From positions 394,963 through 458,962 of the forward strand of contig JADJWJ010000021.1 of assembly GCA_016716425.1 (NCBI GenBank): a stretch of DNA of 64,000 nucleotides. Direction: 5' to 3'. A program made the position numbers and the translations under genes. This DNA comes from Betaproteobacteria bacterium (GTDB lineage Bacteria; Pseudomonadota; Gammaproteobacteria; Burkholderiales; Casimicrobiaceae). The notes under the pieces are model-generated. The model was not told the DNA's origin, made no database searches, and worked only from the letters and a program-made list of their open reading frames with translations. Within the stretch, counting starts at the first letter, position 1. Each line of letters opens with the position of its first letter. This document shows positions 39,681 to 48,055 of the stretch, piece by piece.

Positions 39681-41630
39681 ATGAAGGCAACGCTGTACGA
39701 AGCGCTCGGAATTCTCCCCACGTCCTCCGACGAGGACGTGCGGGCCGCGTTGCGCCGGCTCATCCGCAAGTACTACGCCAAGACGCGCGACGGCCAGGGC
39801 AACGTCGAGGAAGCGCTGCGCTTCATCAACCACGCGAGCCGGATCCTCTCGGACCCCGAGCGCCGCGTGCGCTACGACGAAGAGCTCGCCATCTCCGCCG
39901 GCACGACGGAGCAGCGCATCGAACACGTCGTCAGCAACGCCGTCGCCGAGGCCGGCGAACAGACGGACGTCGGGGCGATCGCCGAGCCGGTGCCGCCGAA
40001 GTCGCAGGAGGCGATGGACGCCGAGCTCGAGACGGGCCTCGACGCCGACGAGCCTCCCGTCGAACGCAATCCGCACCACCCGGGCCTGACCGAGCGCGTC
40101 GCGTCGTTCGGCCGCTCGCCGATCGTGACCATCGCGCTGTGCGCGTTCTTCGGCGCGTTCATCGCCGCGGCGATCGTGTTCGTGACGCCGGCCGACACGA
40201 TCCTCGTCGCAAAGCAGGTGCTCGTGTGGCTGACGATCACGCTGCTCGCTTTGACGCTCGTCTACGGCGCGGTCCACGGCATCGCGTACTGGAATCGCCG
40301 GCGCGGCGCGCCGCTGCCGGGTCTCGTCCCGCAGACGGACCTCGCGATCCTCAACTGGCGCCGCGAGAAGAGCGTGTTCCTCGGCACCAACCAGCCGCAG
40401 GAAGACGCGAGCTGGATCTTCCAGCTGCGGATGGCCGAGCTCGAGCGGGCGAAGTCGGGCCGCACGAGCGAGCCGCGCCCGTGGCAGCGCCTGGCCGCGC
40501 GCATCTTCGACTACGCGATCTGGGGCCTCGTGCTCGCGCTCCTATTGTCGGAGCTGCGCGGGCTGGGGCTCGTGCCGCTCGACCTCGCATTCTGGGTCGG
40601 GCACCCGCTGATCGCGCCGATGCTCATCACCGGCTCGTGGGTGCCGATCGAGGCGCTGCTCATCGCGTCGATAGGAACCACGCCCGGCAAGTGGCTGTTC
40701 GGCGTGTTCCTGCAGTTCTCGATCTCCGACGCGTATGCGCGACGCGACACGCGCGCGCAGCTCGATCGCGCGCTGCGCCGCTCGTTCCGCGTCTGGTGGG
40801 AGGGCGTGGGCGCCGGGTTCCCGCTGCTCGCACCGGTACTGATCGCCGTCTCCTACGAGAAGCTCGCGCAGAACCAGGAGACCGACTGGGACTTCGCGCA
40901 GGACGTGCTCGTCACGCACGGGCCGCCGGGCGTGCTCAACACCGTTACCGGCGTGTGCGGGCTGGCGGCGATGCTGTGGCTGTACGGCGTGGCGTGGCAC
41001 CAGCCGATGGCGGATTCCATCGCGTGGGCGCGCACGACGATCGCCGAGGCGATGCCGTCGCCGAACACGCTGACCGGCGGGTTCGCCGGCGGCGCCGGCA
41101 GGATCTCCGGGCTGACGGCATCGCCGGCACCGGCGGCGGCACCGGCGGCGGCACCCGTGACGGCGCCAGCGACGACGCCGGCGACGACGCCGGCGACAAC
41201 GCCAGCGGCGCGCGCGTCCGCGCCGATCACGCCGCTGTCCGCGCCGGCGCCCGGAGCGGCGCCCGTCACGGCGCCCGCCGCGCGCCCGGTGGACCCGTCG
41301 CTGCCGATCGACGCCGACGTCGCCGCACTGTTCGCCGAGCGCAAGGCCAGGATCGCGGTGGTGAGCGCCGAGGGTCCGCGGATGCTGCGTGCCGGAAACT
41401 GGCGGCGCGCGGCCGAGCTGTGTCGCGCGTGGACCGAGCTCGAGCTCGGCAATGCCGAGTCGTATCGTTGCCTGGGTCAGGCGTTGCAGGCGCAGGGCTA
41501 TCACCAGGATGCGATCGCCGCGTTTCGCAAGGCGAAGCAGTACGATCCCCAGGACCGCACGCTGGACGCGGCGATCGACCGGTCGCAGAAGGGGATCGTG
41601 GCGGACTTCCTCAACCGCTATCGGCAATAG
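39681..41630 (+). CDS. Membrane protein: degenerate J-domain, RDD domain, Pro/Ala/Thr linker, TPR-like tail
   Basis: A 649-residue protein. Residues 1-66 resemble a DnaJ J-domain (LYEALGILPTSSDEDVRAAL and INHASRILSDPERRVRYDE), but the HPD triplet needed to stimulate DnaK is replaced in KYYAKTRD. Two hydrophobic helices (about 144-166 and 176-200) follow, then an RDD-type membrane domain (about 270-400; WQRLAARIFDYAIWGLV). Another helix lies near 420-440, then a low-complexity Pro/Ala/Thr linker (about 480-540) and a C-terminal helical pair resembling TPR (about 570-640; CLGQALQAQGYHQDAIAAF). No catalytic site was seen; the role may be in membrane protein scaffolding. It is a single-gene unit after the rplS terminator. 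Confidence 0.85.
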   Translation: MKATLYEALGILPTSSDEDVRAALRRLIRKYYAKTRDGQGNVEEALRFINHASRILSDPERRVRYDEELAISAGTTEQRIEHVVSNAVAEAGEQTDVGAIAEPVPPKSQEAMDAELETGLDADEPPVERNPHHPGLTERVASFGRSPIVTIALCAFFGAFIAAAIVFVTPADTILVAKQVLVWLTITLLALTLVYGAVHGIAYWNRRRGAPLPGLVPQTDLAILNWRREKSVFLGTNQPQEDASWIFQLRMAELERAKSGRTSEPRPWQRLAARIFDYAIWGLVLALLLSELRGLGLVPLDLAFWVGHPLIAPMLITGSWVPIEALLIASIGTTPGKWLFGVFLQFSISDAYARRDTRAQLDRALRRSFRVWWEGVGAGFPLLAPVLIAVSYEKLAQNQETDWDFAQDVLVTHGPPGVLNTVTGVCGLAAMLWLYGVAWHQPMADSIAWARTTIAEAMPSPNTLTGGFAGGAGRISGLTASPAPAAAPAAAPVTAPATTPATTPATTPAARASAPITPLSAPAPGAAPVTAPAARPVDPSLPIDADVAALFAERKARIAVVSAEGPRMLRAGNWRRAAELCRAWTELELGNAESYRCLGQALQAQGYHQDAIAAFRKAKQYDPQDRTLDAAIDRSQKGIVADFLNRYRQ

Positions 41631-41690
41631 CCGATCGCGCACGGTTCGCGCCACCGCGCGACCCGCAGCGCACGACCGTACGCCGAAGCG

Positions 41691-41731
41691 CTCCCTCTCT
41701 CCACGCAGTGGGGAGAGGGTTGGGGTGAGGG
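41691..41731. repeat. CCCTCTCTCC / GGGAGAGGG intergenic repeat
   Basis: An inverted repeat (CCCTCTCTCC around 41693 with GGGGAGAGGG ending at 41719) followed by TTGGGGTGAGGG. The same element, longer, lies at 57229-57305 between livH and livM. It sits between two convergent genes, 4 bases from the rfaE2 stop. Confidence 0.75.
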
Positions 41732-41734
41732 GCG

Positions 41735-42223
41735 CTAGCCGCCGCGGATCTTCGCGACGAGACTCGACGTCGACCGCGCGAACTCGAACGGGATCGCGAC
41801 GAACCTACCGCCGTGCGCGATCACCTCGGCGGCCCCGGCCGTGGTTCCGGCCGAGTAGTCGCCGCCCTTCACCAGCACGTCCGGCATCGCGGCGACGATG
41901 AGGTCGCGCGGCGTGTCGTCGTCGAACGGGACGACGAGGTCGACGGCGGCTAGACCCGCGAGAACCGCCATCCTGTCGTCGAGTGCGTTCAGCGGGCGGT
42001 CGTCGCCCTTGTCCAAGCGCCTGACCGACGCGTCGGAATTGACCGCCACGACGAGCGCCGCGCCCAGCGCGCGGGCCGCCTCGAGGTACGCGACGTGACC
42101 GCGGTGCAGCAGATCGAACACGCCGTTGGTCATCACCAGCGGCCGCGGCAGCCGCGCGATGCGCGCGAGCGCGTCGGCGCGTGTGGCCACCTTGGCGGAC
42201 GCGGCGGTCGGCAGCGCGCCCAC
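41735..42223 (-). CDS. rfaE2: D-glycero-beta-D-manno-heptose 1-phosphate adenylyltransferase
   Basis: A 162-residue cytidylyltransferase-fold enzyme that makes ADP-heptose for the LPS inner core. MTNGVFDLLHRGHVAYLEAA contains the HxGH nucleotide motif; VKGGDYS and the terminal ST/S signature follow. It corresponds to the C-terminal domain of E. coli HldE, a separate gene in betaproteobacteria; the kinase partner (rfaE1) is not in the window. It begins one base before dolP ends. Confidence 0.94.
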   Translation of the reverse strand: MGALPTAASAKVATRADALARIARLPRPLVMTNGVFDLLHRGHVAYLEAARALGAALVVAVNSDASVRRLDKGDDRPLNALDDRMAVLAGLAAVDLVVPFDDDTPRDLIVAAMPDVLVKGGDYSAGTTAGAAEVIAHGGRFVAIPFEFARSTSSLVAKIRGG

Positions 42224-42814
42224 TTAGCCCGTGTACTCGAACACCTTGACGACCCGCTGCACGCCCTCGGTCGTCGCGGCGGTGTCGCCGGCCGCCGTGC
42301 CCTCGGCGCGGCTCACGATGCCCATCAGGTAGACGACGCCGCGCTCGGTGACGACCTTCACGGCGTTCGGCGGGAACTTCGACGCCTCGATCATTCGCGT
42401 CTTGACCTTGGACGTGATGTACGTGTCGTTGCTGCGGTTGCCGAGCTCGGACAGCGGCGCGACGACGAGTTCGTTGTGCACGACGCGCACTTTCTCGGTG
42501 CCCTTCGCGAGGTTGCCCAAGCTCGCCCACGCGCCCTGGTCCGGGACCTCGCCGGTCAGCAGCACGACGCCGTTGAAGCTGGTCACGTTGAGGTGGATGC
42601 GGTCGCCGTAGAGCTCGTTGGCGCGGGTCACGATCTTCAGCTCGATCGACTCGTCGTCGACCTGCGCGCCCGTCGTCCGGCGGTCGGTCGCGACCAGCGC
42701 CGCGCCGCCGGCGGCCCCGGCGATCATCACCGGGACGCAGCCGGCAACGGCGCCGACGAGCGCCGCCAGCGCCAGCGCGCGCCCGGCAAGGCCGAAGAGG
42801 TGGCCGCGCTTCAT
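42224..42814 (-). CDS. dolP: BON-domain outer-membrane lipoprotein DolP/YraP-like
   Basis: A 196-residue lipoprotein with a signal peptide ending AVAGC (Cys near residue 26). Two BON domains follow (about 50-115 and 125-195), ending in VQRVVKVFEYTG. In E. coli, DolP (YraP) maintains outer-membrane integrity and lies downstream of diaA, as here. A 115-base gap separates it from diaA. Confidence 0.92.
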   Translation of the reverse strand: MKRGHLFGLAGRALALAALVGAVAGCVPVMIAGAAGGAALVATDRRTTGAQVDDESIELKIVTRANELYGDRIHLNVTSFNGVVLLTGEVPDQGAWASLGNLAKGTEKVRVVHNELVVAPLSELGNRSNDTYITSKVKTRMIEASKFPPNAVKVVTERGVVYLMGIVSRAEGTAAGDTAATTEGVQRVVKVFEYTG

Positions 42815-42929
42815 GCCTCGGCCTCCTCATCCGTTACGGCGTGCGGCAGTTGCGTTGCCGGCCTCCAGGCAATCGCGCGGCGACGCGCCCTTCGGGCCTT
42901 GGCTCGACCTTCGGTCTCGCCCGCCGCGC

Positions 42930-43526
42930 TCACGCCTCGTCCCCCAGAAGCGTGGCGTCGACGATGTCGCAGAGGCAGTGGATCATCAGCAAGTGGACCT
43001 CCTGGATGCGGGCCGTGCGCGGATGCGGTACGCACAGATGGACGTCGCCGGGCGCCAGAAGTTCACCGATCCGGCCGCCGCCCTTGCCGGTGAAGGCGAT
43101 CACGCGCATCTCGCGCTGGTGCGCGGACTCGATGGCGGCGATCACGTTGCCCGAGTTGCCGGAGGTCGAGATCGCGAGCAGCACGTCGCCCTTGGCGCCC
43201 AGTGCGCGCACTTGCTTCGCGAACACCTGCTCGAACGAGTAGTCGTTGGCGACGGCCGTCAGCAGCGACGTGTCGGTCGTCAGCGCGATCGCCGGCAGCT
43301 CCGGCCGCTCGCGCTCGAAGCGGCCCACCAGCTCGGCGGCGAAGTGCTGCGCGTCGGCGGCCGAGCCGCCGTTGCCGCAGGCCAGGATCTTGCCGTCGGC
43401 GAGCAGGCACTCGGTGAGCACGGCCGCGGCGCGGGCGACCTGCGGCGCGAGCGCCTCGCCGGCGTCGAGCTTCAGGCGCGCGCTCTCGGCGAAGTGCTCG
43501 CGGATGCGCTTGACGTAGTCGATCAT
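42930..43526 (-). CDS. diaA: SIS-domain protein DiaA (phosphoheptose isomerase family)
   Basis: A 198-residue SIS-domain protein with CGNGGSAADAQHFAAELVGRF near the sugar-phosphate site and LLAISTSGNSGNVIAAI. The family holds both GmhA, the sedoheptulose 7-phosphate isomerase, and DiaA, the DnaA-binding initiation factor. Gene order (yraN-diaA-dolP) favours DiaA, but the adjacent rfaE2 makes a GmhA role possible; the sequence alone does not settle it. Confidence 0.88.
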   Translation of the reverse strand: MIDYVKRIREHFAESARLKLDAGEALAPQVARAAAVLTECLLADGKILACGNGGSAADAQHFAAELVGRFERERPELPAIALTTDTSLLTAVANDYSFEQVFAKQVRALGAKGDVLLAISTSGNSGNVIAAIESAHQREMRVIAFTGKGGGRIGELLAPGDVHLCVPHPRTARIQEVHLLMIHCLCDIVDATLLGDEA

Positions 43527-43554
43527 GGCCGGACGATTCTAGCAGGCGCCTTTG

Positions 43555-43929
43555 CTACGCCTCGATCACACCGCGCACCCATGCGATGCGCGCCGGGTCG
43601 AGCGCGTCGAGCAGCACGGCATCGAACCGGCACGGCGGTACGCGATCGAGCGTGGCGAGATAGGCGTCGGCCGCCGCGAGCAGCCGCGCGCGCTTGGCCG
43701 GCGTGATGCTCGCGGCGGCGCCGCCGAACGCCGACCCCGAGCGCAGCCGCACCTCGACGAACACCAGCGTGCCGCGGTCGCGCGCGACGACGTCGATCTC
43801 GCCCCTGCGCGTGCGGAAGTTGCGCGCGAGAATGGCGAGGCCGCGCCGCCCGAGATAGTCGGCGGCGAGCGCCTCCGCGCGCGCACCGGCCGCCGCGCTG
43901 GATTGCGCAGGCGGCTCAGCGCGGCGCAT
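43555..43929 (-). CDS. yraN: UPF0102 endonuclease-like protein YraN
   Basis: A 124-residue protein with the UPF0102 core AADYLGRRGLAILARNFRTR, GEIDVVARD and LVFVEVRLR, a PD-(D/E)XK-like arrangement. The function is unproven. The ATG at 43929 overlaps the end of the lpoA-like gene by 14 bases, and a longer upstream frame is rejected because it lies in that gene. Confidence 0.93.
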   Translation of the reverse strand: MRRAEPPAQSSAAAGARAEALAADYLGRRGLAILARNFRTRRGEIDVVARDRGTLVFVEVRLRSGSAFGGAAASITPAKRARLLAAADAYLATLDRVPPCRFDAVLLDALDPARIAWVRGVIEA

Positions 43930-45076
43930 CGAGCGGCACGAGTTCGCCGGTCCGGAACACGGCGAGGCGGCCCTCGCGGGCAAACTGCTGGTTGTCGACG
44001 AGGGTGACCCTGCCCGTGGCGCCGTCGAGCGCGAACCGCTCGGGCGGACCTTCCGTGAACGCCTGCGCGACGCGAAACGCGTCGAGGCCGAGCGCGTACA
44101 GGCGCGTCAGCGCGGCGCTCGCATAGTCGCGCCTGGGCAGCGCGGCGAACTGCGGGGCGCCCGGGTCGACGATCCACGGGATCTCGACCAGCATCAGGCC
44201 GTCCAGGTCGCGTTCGGTGCCGAGCGTCTCGCGCTCGAACACGAGCCCGCTCGCGTAGGCGGGCAGCGTGCCGAGGTAGGGCTTGGCGTACGTCGCGCCC
44301 GCCCCGTCGAGCGCGAGCAGCACGGCGGCCGGCGGTCGGCGGTTGAGTTCGCGGCGCATCGAGGTCATGGTGCCGGGGGTCGGCTCGAACCTGTATGCAT
44401 CGGGAACGGCACCGCCCGCCATCGTCCATTCGGATGCGAACGCGCCGGCGAAGCGCTTCATCAGCGGCGTGTCGGCGCTCACGACGACCACGTTCGGCGG
44501 CGCCGCGGGCGCCGTGCCGGCGGCCGCCGGCGCCTCCGTGCGCACGCGCCGGGCGATGAGGCGCGCGTCGCTGTCGATCGCGAGCGCGAACGTGTAGAGG
44601 CGCGGCGGCGCGGCCGCGCCGTCGTCGAGCTGGTTCAGGACGATCGTGTACGGCAATTCGAGCGCCATCGACGCCACGACCCGCACGTCGTCGCGCGTGA
44701 GCGGCCCGACGATCACTTTCGCGCCGGCGGCTTGCGCGGCCTCGATCGCGGGCAGCACGCCGTCCTCGCCGTGCGCGAACACCTTCGTCCGCGGCGCGCG
44801 GCTGCCCGCGGTTTGTGCCGCCGCGAGGAAGCCGGCGCGCACCGCGTCGGCGGCGCGCGAATAGGCCGGCGCCTCGAGCGGCAGCACCAGCGCGATGTCG
44901 ATGGGTGCCGGCGGCGGGCCGGGTGCTGCGGCGACGGCCGGTGGCGCGCCGGGCACCGGGGCTTCGCTTGCCGGGGGCGCCTGCGCGGCGGAGAATGCGG
45001 CGGCCGCCGCGCACACGACGCCCGTGAGCCGCAGGAGCAGGGGTGCCGCGGACCGCGCGGGGGCAGGAGCCGGCAT
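43916..45076 (-). CDS. lpoA: Penicillin-binding protein activator LpoA/LppC-like
   Basis: A 386-residue exported protein of the LppC family, with a periplasmic-binding-protein-like fold (IDIALVLPLEAPAYSRAADAVRAGFLAA, in parts; VIVGPLTRDDVRVVASMA). In E. coli, LpoA activates PBP1A from the outer membrane. The N-terminal signal (about 1-33) contains TGVVCAAAAAF; this is a poor lipobox because Val precedes Cys, so lipidation is uncertain. The gene lacks the N-terminal TPR half of E. coli LpoA. The start codon overlaps the divergent rsmI start. Confidence 0.88.
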   Translation of the reverse strand: MPAPAPARSAAPLLLRLTGVVCAAAAAFSAAQAPPASEAPVPGAPPAVAAAPGPPPAPIDIALVLPLEAPAYSRAADAVRAGFLAAAQTAGSRAPRTKVFAHGEDGVLPAIEAAQAAGAKVIVGPLTRDDVRVVASMALELPYTIVLNQLDDGAAAPPRLYTFALAIDSDARLIARRVRTEAPAAAGTAPAAPPNVVVVSADTPLMKRFAGAFASEWTMAGGAVPDAYRFEPTPGTMTSMRRELNRRPPAAVLLALDGAGATYAKPYLGTLPAYASGLVFERETLGTERDLDGLMLVEIPWIVDPGAPQFAALPRRDYASAALTRLYALGLDAFRVAQAFTEGPPERFALDGATGRVTLVDNQQFAREGRLAVFRTGELVPLDAPR

Positions 45077-46016
45077 GACGGGAAGGAAGGGCGTGACGGG
45101 GGCGGGCGGGAGTTCCGGGGAAGTGCCGGCGGCACCGGAGAAGGACGCGCGGTTCCGCGCCGTGCCCGGGGCATTATATGTGGTCGCGACGCCGCTCGGG
45201 AACCTGCGCGACCTGACGCTGCGTGCGCTCGACGTGCTCGCGACGGCCGACGTGATCGCGGCCGAGGACACCCGCACCGCGAGCATCCTGCTCCGGCATT
45301 ACGGGATCGTGACGCGGCCGCAGTCGCTGCACACACACAACGAGGCGCTGCGGGCGGGCACGATCGTCGAACGGCTCGCGCGCGGCGAGTCGGTGGCGCT
45401 GGTCAGCGACGCCGGCACGCCGGCGATCAGCGACCCCGGCGCGCACGTCGTGCGTCGCGTGCGCGCGGCGGGCTACCCGGTGATCCCGGTGCCGGGGCCT
45501 TCCGCGGTCGCGGCGGCGGTGTCGGCGGCGGGGCTCGTGGCCGAGGACTTCCTGTTCGCCGGGTTCCTGCCGCACGCCGCGAAGGCCCGCCGCGATCGCC
45601 TGGCCGCACTCGCCGGGCTGCCGTTCGCGCTCGTGTTCCACGAGTCGCCCCATCGCGTACGCGCGGCGATCGCCGACCTGGCCGCGGCGTTCGCGCCCGA
45701 CCGCGTGCTGGTAGTCGCGCGCGAGCTCACCAAGGCGTTCGAGACGATCGCTGCCATGCCGCTCGCCGACGCGCCGGCGTGGCTCGCTGCGGATCCCAAC
45801 CGCGAGCGAGGCGAGTTCGTGTTGATCGTCGACGCGCCGCCCGCGTCCGCCGCGCGGGCGGCGGAACTCGACGCGCAGGGCGAGCGCTGGCTGGCGGCGC
45901 TGCTCGCGGAACTCCCGCCTGCGCGCGCGGCGCGCGTCGTCGCCGCCGTGACCGGGGCGCCGCGCGACGCCGTCTACGCCCGTGCGCTCGCGCTCAACCC
46001 GGAGCGGGCGCCGTGA
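45075..46016 (+). CDS. rsmI: 16S rRNA 2'-O-ribose C1402 methyltransferase RsmI
   Basis: A 313-residue tetrapyrrole-methylase-fold enzyme, with LYVVATPLGNLRDLTLRALD, AAEDTRTASILLRHYGI and VSDAGTPAISDPGAHVV. It modifies C1402 in the ribosome decoding site. The ATG at 45075 shares bases with the lpoA ATG on the other strand. A TSS inside either gene would be required for full-length expression, so a more downstream start (family homology begins near residue 30) is possible. The 3' end overlaps the convergent MaoC-like gene by 23 bases. Confidence 0.95.
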   Translation: MTGRKGVTGAGGSSGEVPAAPEKDARFRAVPGALYVVATPLGNLRDLTLRALDVLATADVIAAEDTRTASILLRHYGIVTRPQSLHTHNEALRAGTIVERLARGESVALVSDAGTPAISDPGAHVVRRVRAAGYPVIPVPGPSAVAAAVSAAGLVAEDFLFAGFLPHAAKARRDRLAALAGLPFALVFHESPHRVRAAIADLAAAFAPDRVLVVARELTKAFETIAAMPLADAPAWLAADPNRERGEFVLIVDAPPASAARAAELDAQGERWLAALLAELPPARAARVVAAVTGAPRDAVYARALALNPERAP

Positions 46017-46443
46017 GGTCGTAGAAGTTCGTCGCCTCGAGGTCGAGCACCGGCTCGCCGCGCTGGTTCGCCATCGTCCAGCGCCAGCGGACGACGCCGA
46101 GCGACGGCTTCGACGCCGACGTGCGCCGCTCGATCACCTCGACCTTCAGCGTCAGCGCGTCGCCCGCACGCACCGGGTTCTGCCACCTGAGGTAAGCCAG
46201 GCCCGGCGAGCCGATCACCTCGGAGCCTGCGAGGATGTGGTCGACCATCATGCGCATCGCCACCCCGCACGTCTGCCAGCCGCTGGCGATGACGCCTCCC
46301 CACGGGCTCGCGGCCGCACGCGCCGGGTCGGTGTGGAACGCCTGCGGGTCGTAGGCGCGCGCGAACTCGACGATCTCGCGCTCGGTCAGCGTGGCCGGGC
46401 CGCACTCGATCACGCGGCCGGGCGTCAGTTCGTCGTAGCGCAT
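45994..46443 (-). CDS. MaoC-like dehydratase family protein
   Basis: A 149-residue hot-dog fold protein with FARAYDPQAFHTDPA (hydratase-like Asp/His region), GGVIASGWQTCGVAMRM and WQNPVRAGDALTLKVEV. MaoC relatives hydrate enoyl-CoA. It lies at the downstream edge of the box cluster on the same strand as boxABC, so it may act on box pathway CoA esters. The gap upstream to boxA is the anomalous G-rich tract. Confidence 0.9.
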   Translation of the reverse strand: MRYDELTPGRVIECGPATLTEREIVEFARAYDPQAFHTDPARAAASPWGGVIASGWQTCGVAMRMMVDHILAGSEVIGSPGLAYLRWQNPVRAGDALTLKVEVIERRTSASKPSLGVVRWRWTMANQRGEPVLDLEATNFYDLTAPAPG

Positions 46444-46451
46444 CGGGGGAG

Positions 46452-46732
46452 GGGGCGCGCCGGCCGGCCGGGCCGGGGGGGGGGGGGGGGGGGGGGGGCG
46501 GGGGGGGGCCGGGGGTGGGGAGGGGGGGGGGGGGGGGGGGGGCCCCGGGGGGGGGGGGCCCGGGGGGGGGGGGGGGGCCCGGGGGGGGCGGGGGGGGCCC
46601 CCCCCCCGCGGGGGGGGCCCCGCGGGCCGGGGGGCGGGGGGGGGGGGGCGGGCCGGGGGGGGGCGGGGGGGCCCGGGGGCCCCGGGCGCGCGGGGGGGCC
46701 CGGGGCCGCCCCCGCGGGGGGGGGGGGGGCGG
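46452..46732 (+). other. Extreme G-rich low-complexity tract
   Basis: Of 281 bases, only two are A or T (T 46516, A 46521). G runs of 8 to about 28 bases dominate the plus strand, with short C runs between. It lies exactly between the MaoC-like start and the boxA stop. No gene can be supported in it. Both flanks resume normal coding sequence. It may be a true G-quadruplex-forming tract or a misassembled or low-quality stretch (poly-G base calling). Confidence 0.9.
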
Positions 46733-47959
46733 TCAGTAGGTTTCGAGATGATAGCGGCCGTGCGCCCGCATCGCGGGCAGCAGCGCGTCCCAGTCGAGGC
46801 CGTGCGCGCGGCAGGCGTCGCGGAACGCCTCGGTGACGCCGTCCTCCATCCCTTTGAGGCCGCAGACGTACACGTAGCACTGCTCGTCGCGCAGCAGCCG
46901 CACGACGTCGGCGCCGCGCGTGCGGATCACGTCCTGCACGTACTGCTTGGGCTGCCCGGGCACGCGCGAGAACGCGAAGTTGATGTCGATGAAGTCGCGC
47001 GGCAGCTTCATCAGCGGCCCGAAGTACGGCAGTTCCTCCGGCGCGCGCGCGCCGAAGAAGAGCATCAGCTGCCCGCCCTCCTTGAGTGCGATCCGGCGCC
47101 GCCGCCGCTCGGTCATCGCCCGCATCGGCGCCGAGCCCGTGCCCGTGCAGATCATGAGCAGGCTCGAGCCCGGGTGGTTGGGCATGAGGAAGCTCGTGCC
47201 GAACGGGCCGACGACGTGGACGGTAGCGCCCTTCTCGAGGTCGCACAGGTAATTCGACGCCACGCCTCGCACCGCCTTGCCCGCGTGGTCCTCGGTGACG
47301 CGCTTGACCGTCAGCGCGACGTTGTTGTAGCGCGGGCGCTCGCCGTCGCGCGGGCTGGCGATCGAGTACAGGCGGACGAAGTGCGGCCGGCCGTGCGCGT
47401 CGGTGCCGGGAGGGACGATCCCGATGGTCTGCCCTTCGAGGACGGGGAACGCGGTCGAGCCGAAGTCGAGCACGATGTGCCGGATGTCGCTGGAGGCGCC
47501 GTCGTCGGTCAGCCGGAAGTTGCCGGACACCGTCGCGACAGCGGGCTTCGCCAGCGTATGCAGGTTGACGTAGGGGTGCGCGGCCGACCACGGCGGCGCC
47601 GCGGCGCCGCCTTGCCCGGCGGTCGCCACCGCCGTGATCCGCGCCACCTCCTGCGGGATGTCGGCGGGTGTTGCCGCGTCGACCGCCTGCGGCGGCGGCA
47701 GCGCGTCCCACGCGAGTTGCTGCGCGATCGTGTAGGCACTGGCGCGTGCCACCTGCCGCCAGTTGTCGATCGCGCCGGTCGGGCACGGCGCGAGACAGAC
47801 GTTGCAGCTGTCGCATTTCCCCGGATCGACGACGTAGTTGCGGTCGTCGTGCGTGATCGCGTCGATCGGGCACGTCTCCTCGCACGTGTTGCACCGGATG
47901 CAGATCTCCGGGTCGATCAGGTGCTGGCGCAGCACGTCGGGGGCGATGTCCGGGGTCAT
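46733..47959 (-). CDS. boxA: Benzoyl-CoA 2,3-epoxidase reductase component BoxA
   Basis: The iron-sulfur flavoprotein that passes NADPH electrons to the BoxB epoxidase (408 aa). Two [4Fe-4S] motifs, CIRCNTCEETCP (about 20-31) and CDSCNVCLAPCP (about 49-60), precede a ferredoxin-NADP reductase-like module with RLYSIAS, CTGTGSAPMRAM and YVYVCGLKGMEDGV. It is the last of the boxC-boxB-boxA genes. Its stop codon touches the G-rich tract. Confidence 0.96.
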   Translation of the reverse strand: MTPDIAPDVLRQHLIDPEICIRCNTCEETCPIDAITHDDRNYVVDPGKCDSCNVCLAPCPTGAIDNWRQVARASAYTIAQQLAWDALPPPQAVDAATPADIPQEVARITAVATAGQGGAAAPPWSAAHPYVNLHTLAKPAVATVSGNFRLTDDGASSDIRHIVLDFGSTAFPVLEGQTIGIVPPGTDAHGRPHFVRLYSIASPRDGERPRYNNVALTVKRVTEDHAGKAVRGVASNYLCDLEKGATVHVVGPFGTSFLMPNHPGSSLLMICTGTGSAPMRAMTERRRRRIALKEGGQLMLFFGARAPEELPYFGPLMKLPRDFIDINFAFSRVPGQPKQYVQDVIRTRGADVVRLLRDEQCYVYVCGLKGMEDGVTEAFRDACRAHGLDWDALLPAMRAHGRYHLETY

Positions 47960-47979
47960 GGGAGGATCGATTCCACCAG

Positions 47980-48035
47980 GAGACGCAGAGGCGCAGAGAA
48001 CGGCTTGCAGGGCTTTCTCTGCATCTCCGCGTCTC
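47980..48035. repeat. Inverted repeat between boxB and boxA
   Basis: Arms 47980-48000 and 48015-48035 match at 18 of 21 positions (GACGCAGAG type), with a 14-base loop. The hairpin would form in the boxBA transcript just upstream of the boxA ribosome site. GACGCAGAGG-type palindromes recur in intergenic regions of many bacteria, so this may be a dispersed element. Confidence 0.72.
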
Positions 48036-48055
48036 TTCGTGAGAAGTCCTTCGCG

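Noticed and set aside
42811..43035. A 74-residue minus frame between diaA and dolP
   Set aside because: It overlaps diaA in another frame, and its Arg/Ala-rich composition and lack of ribosome site do not support a gene.
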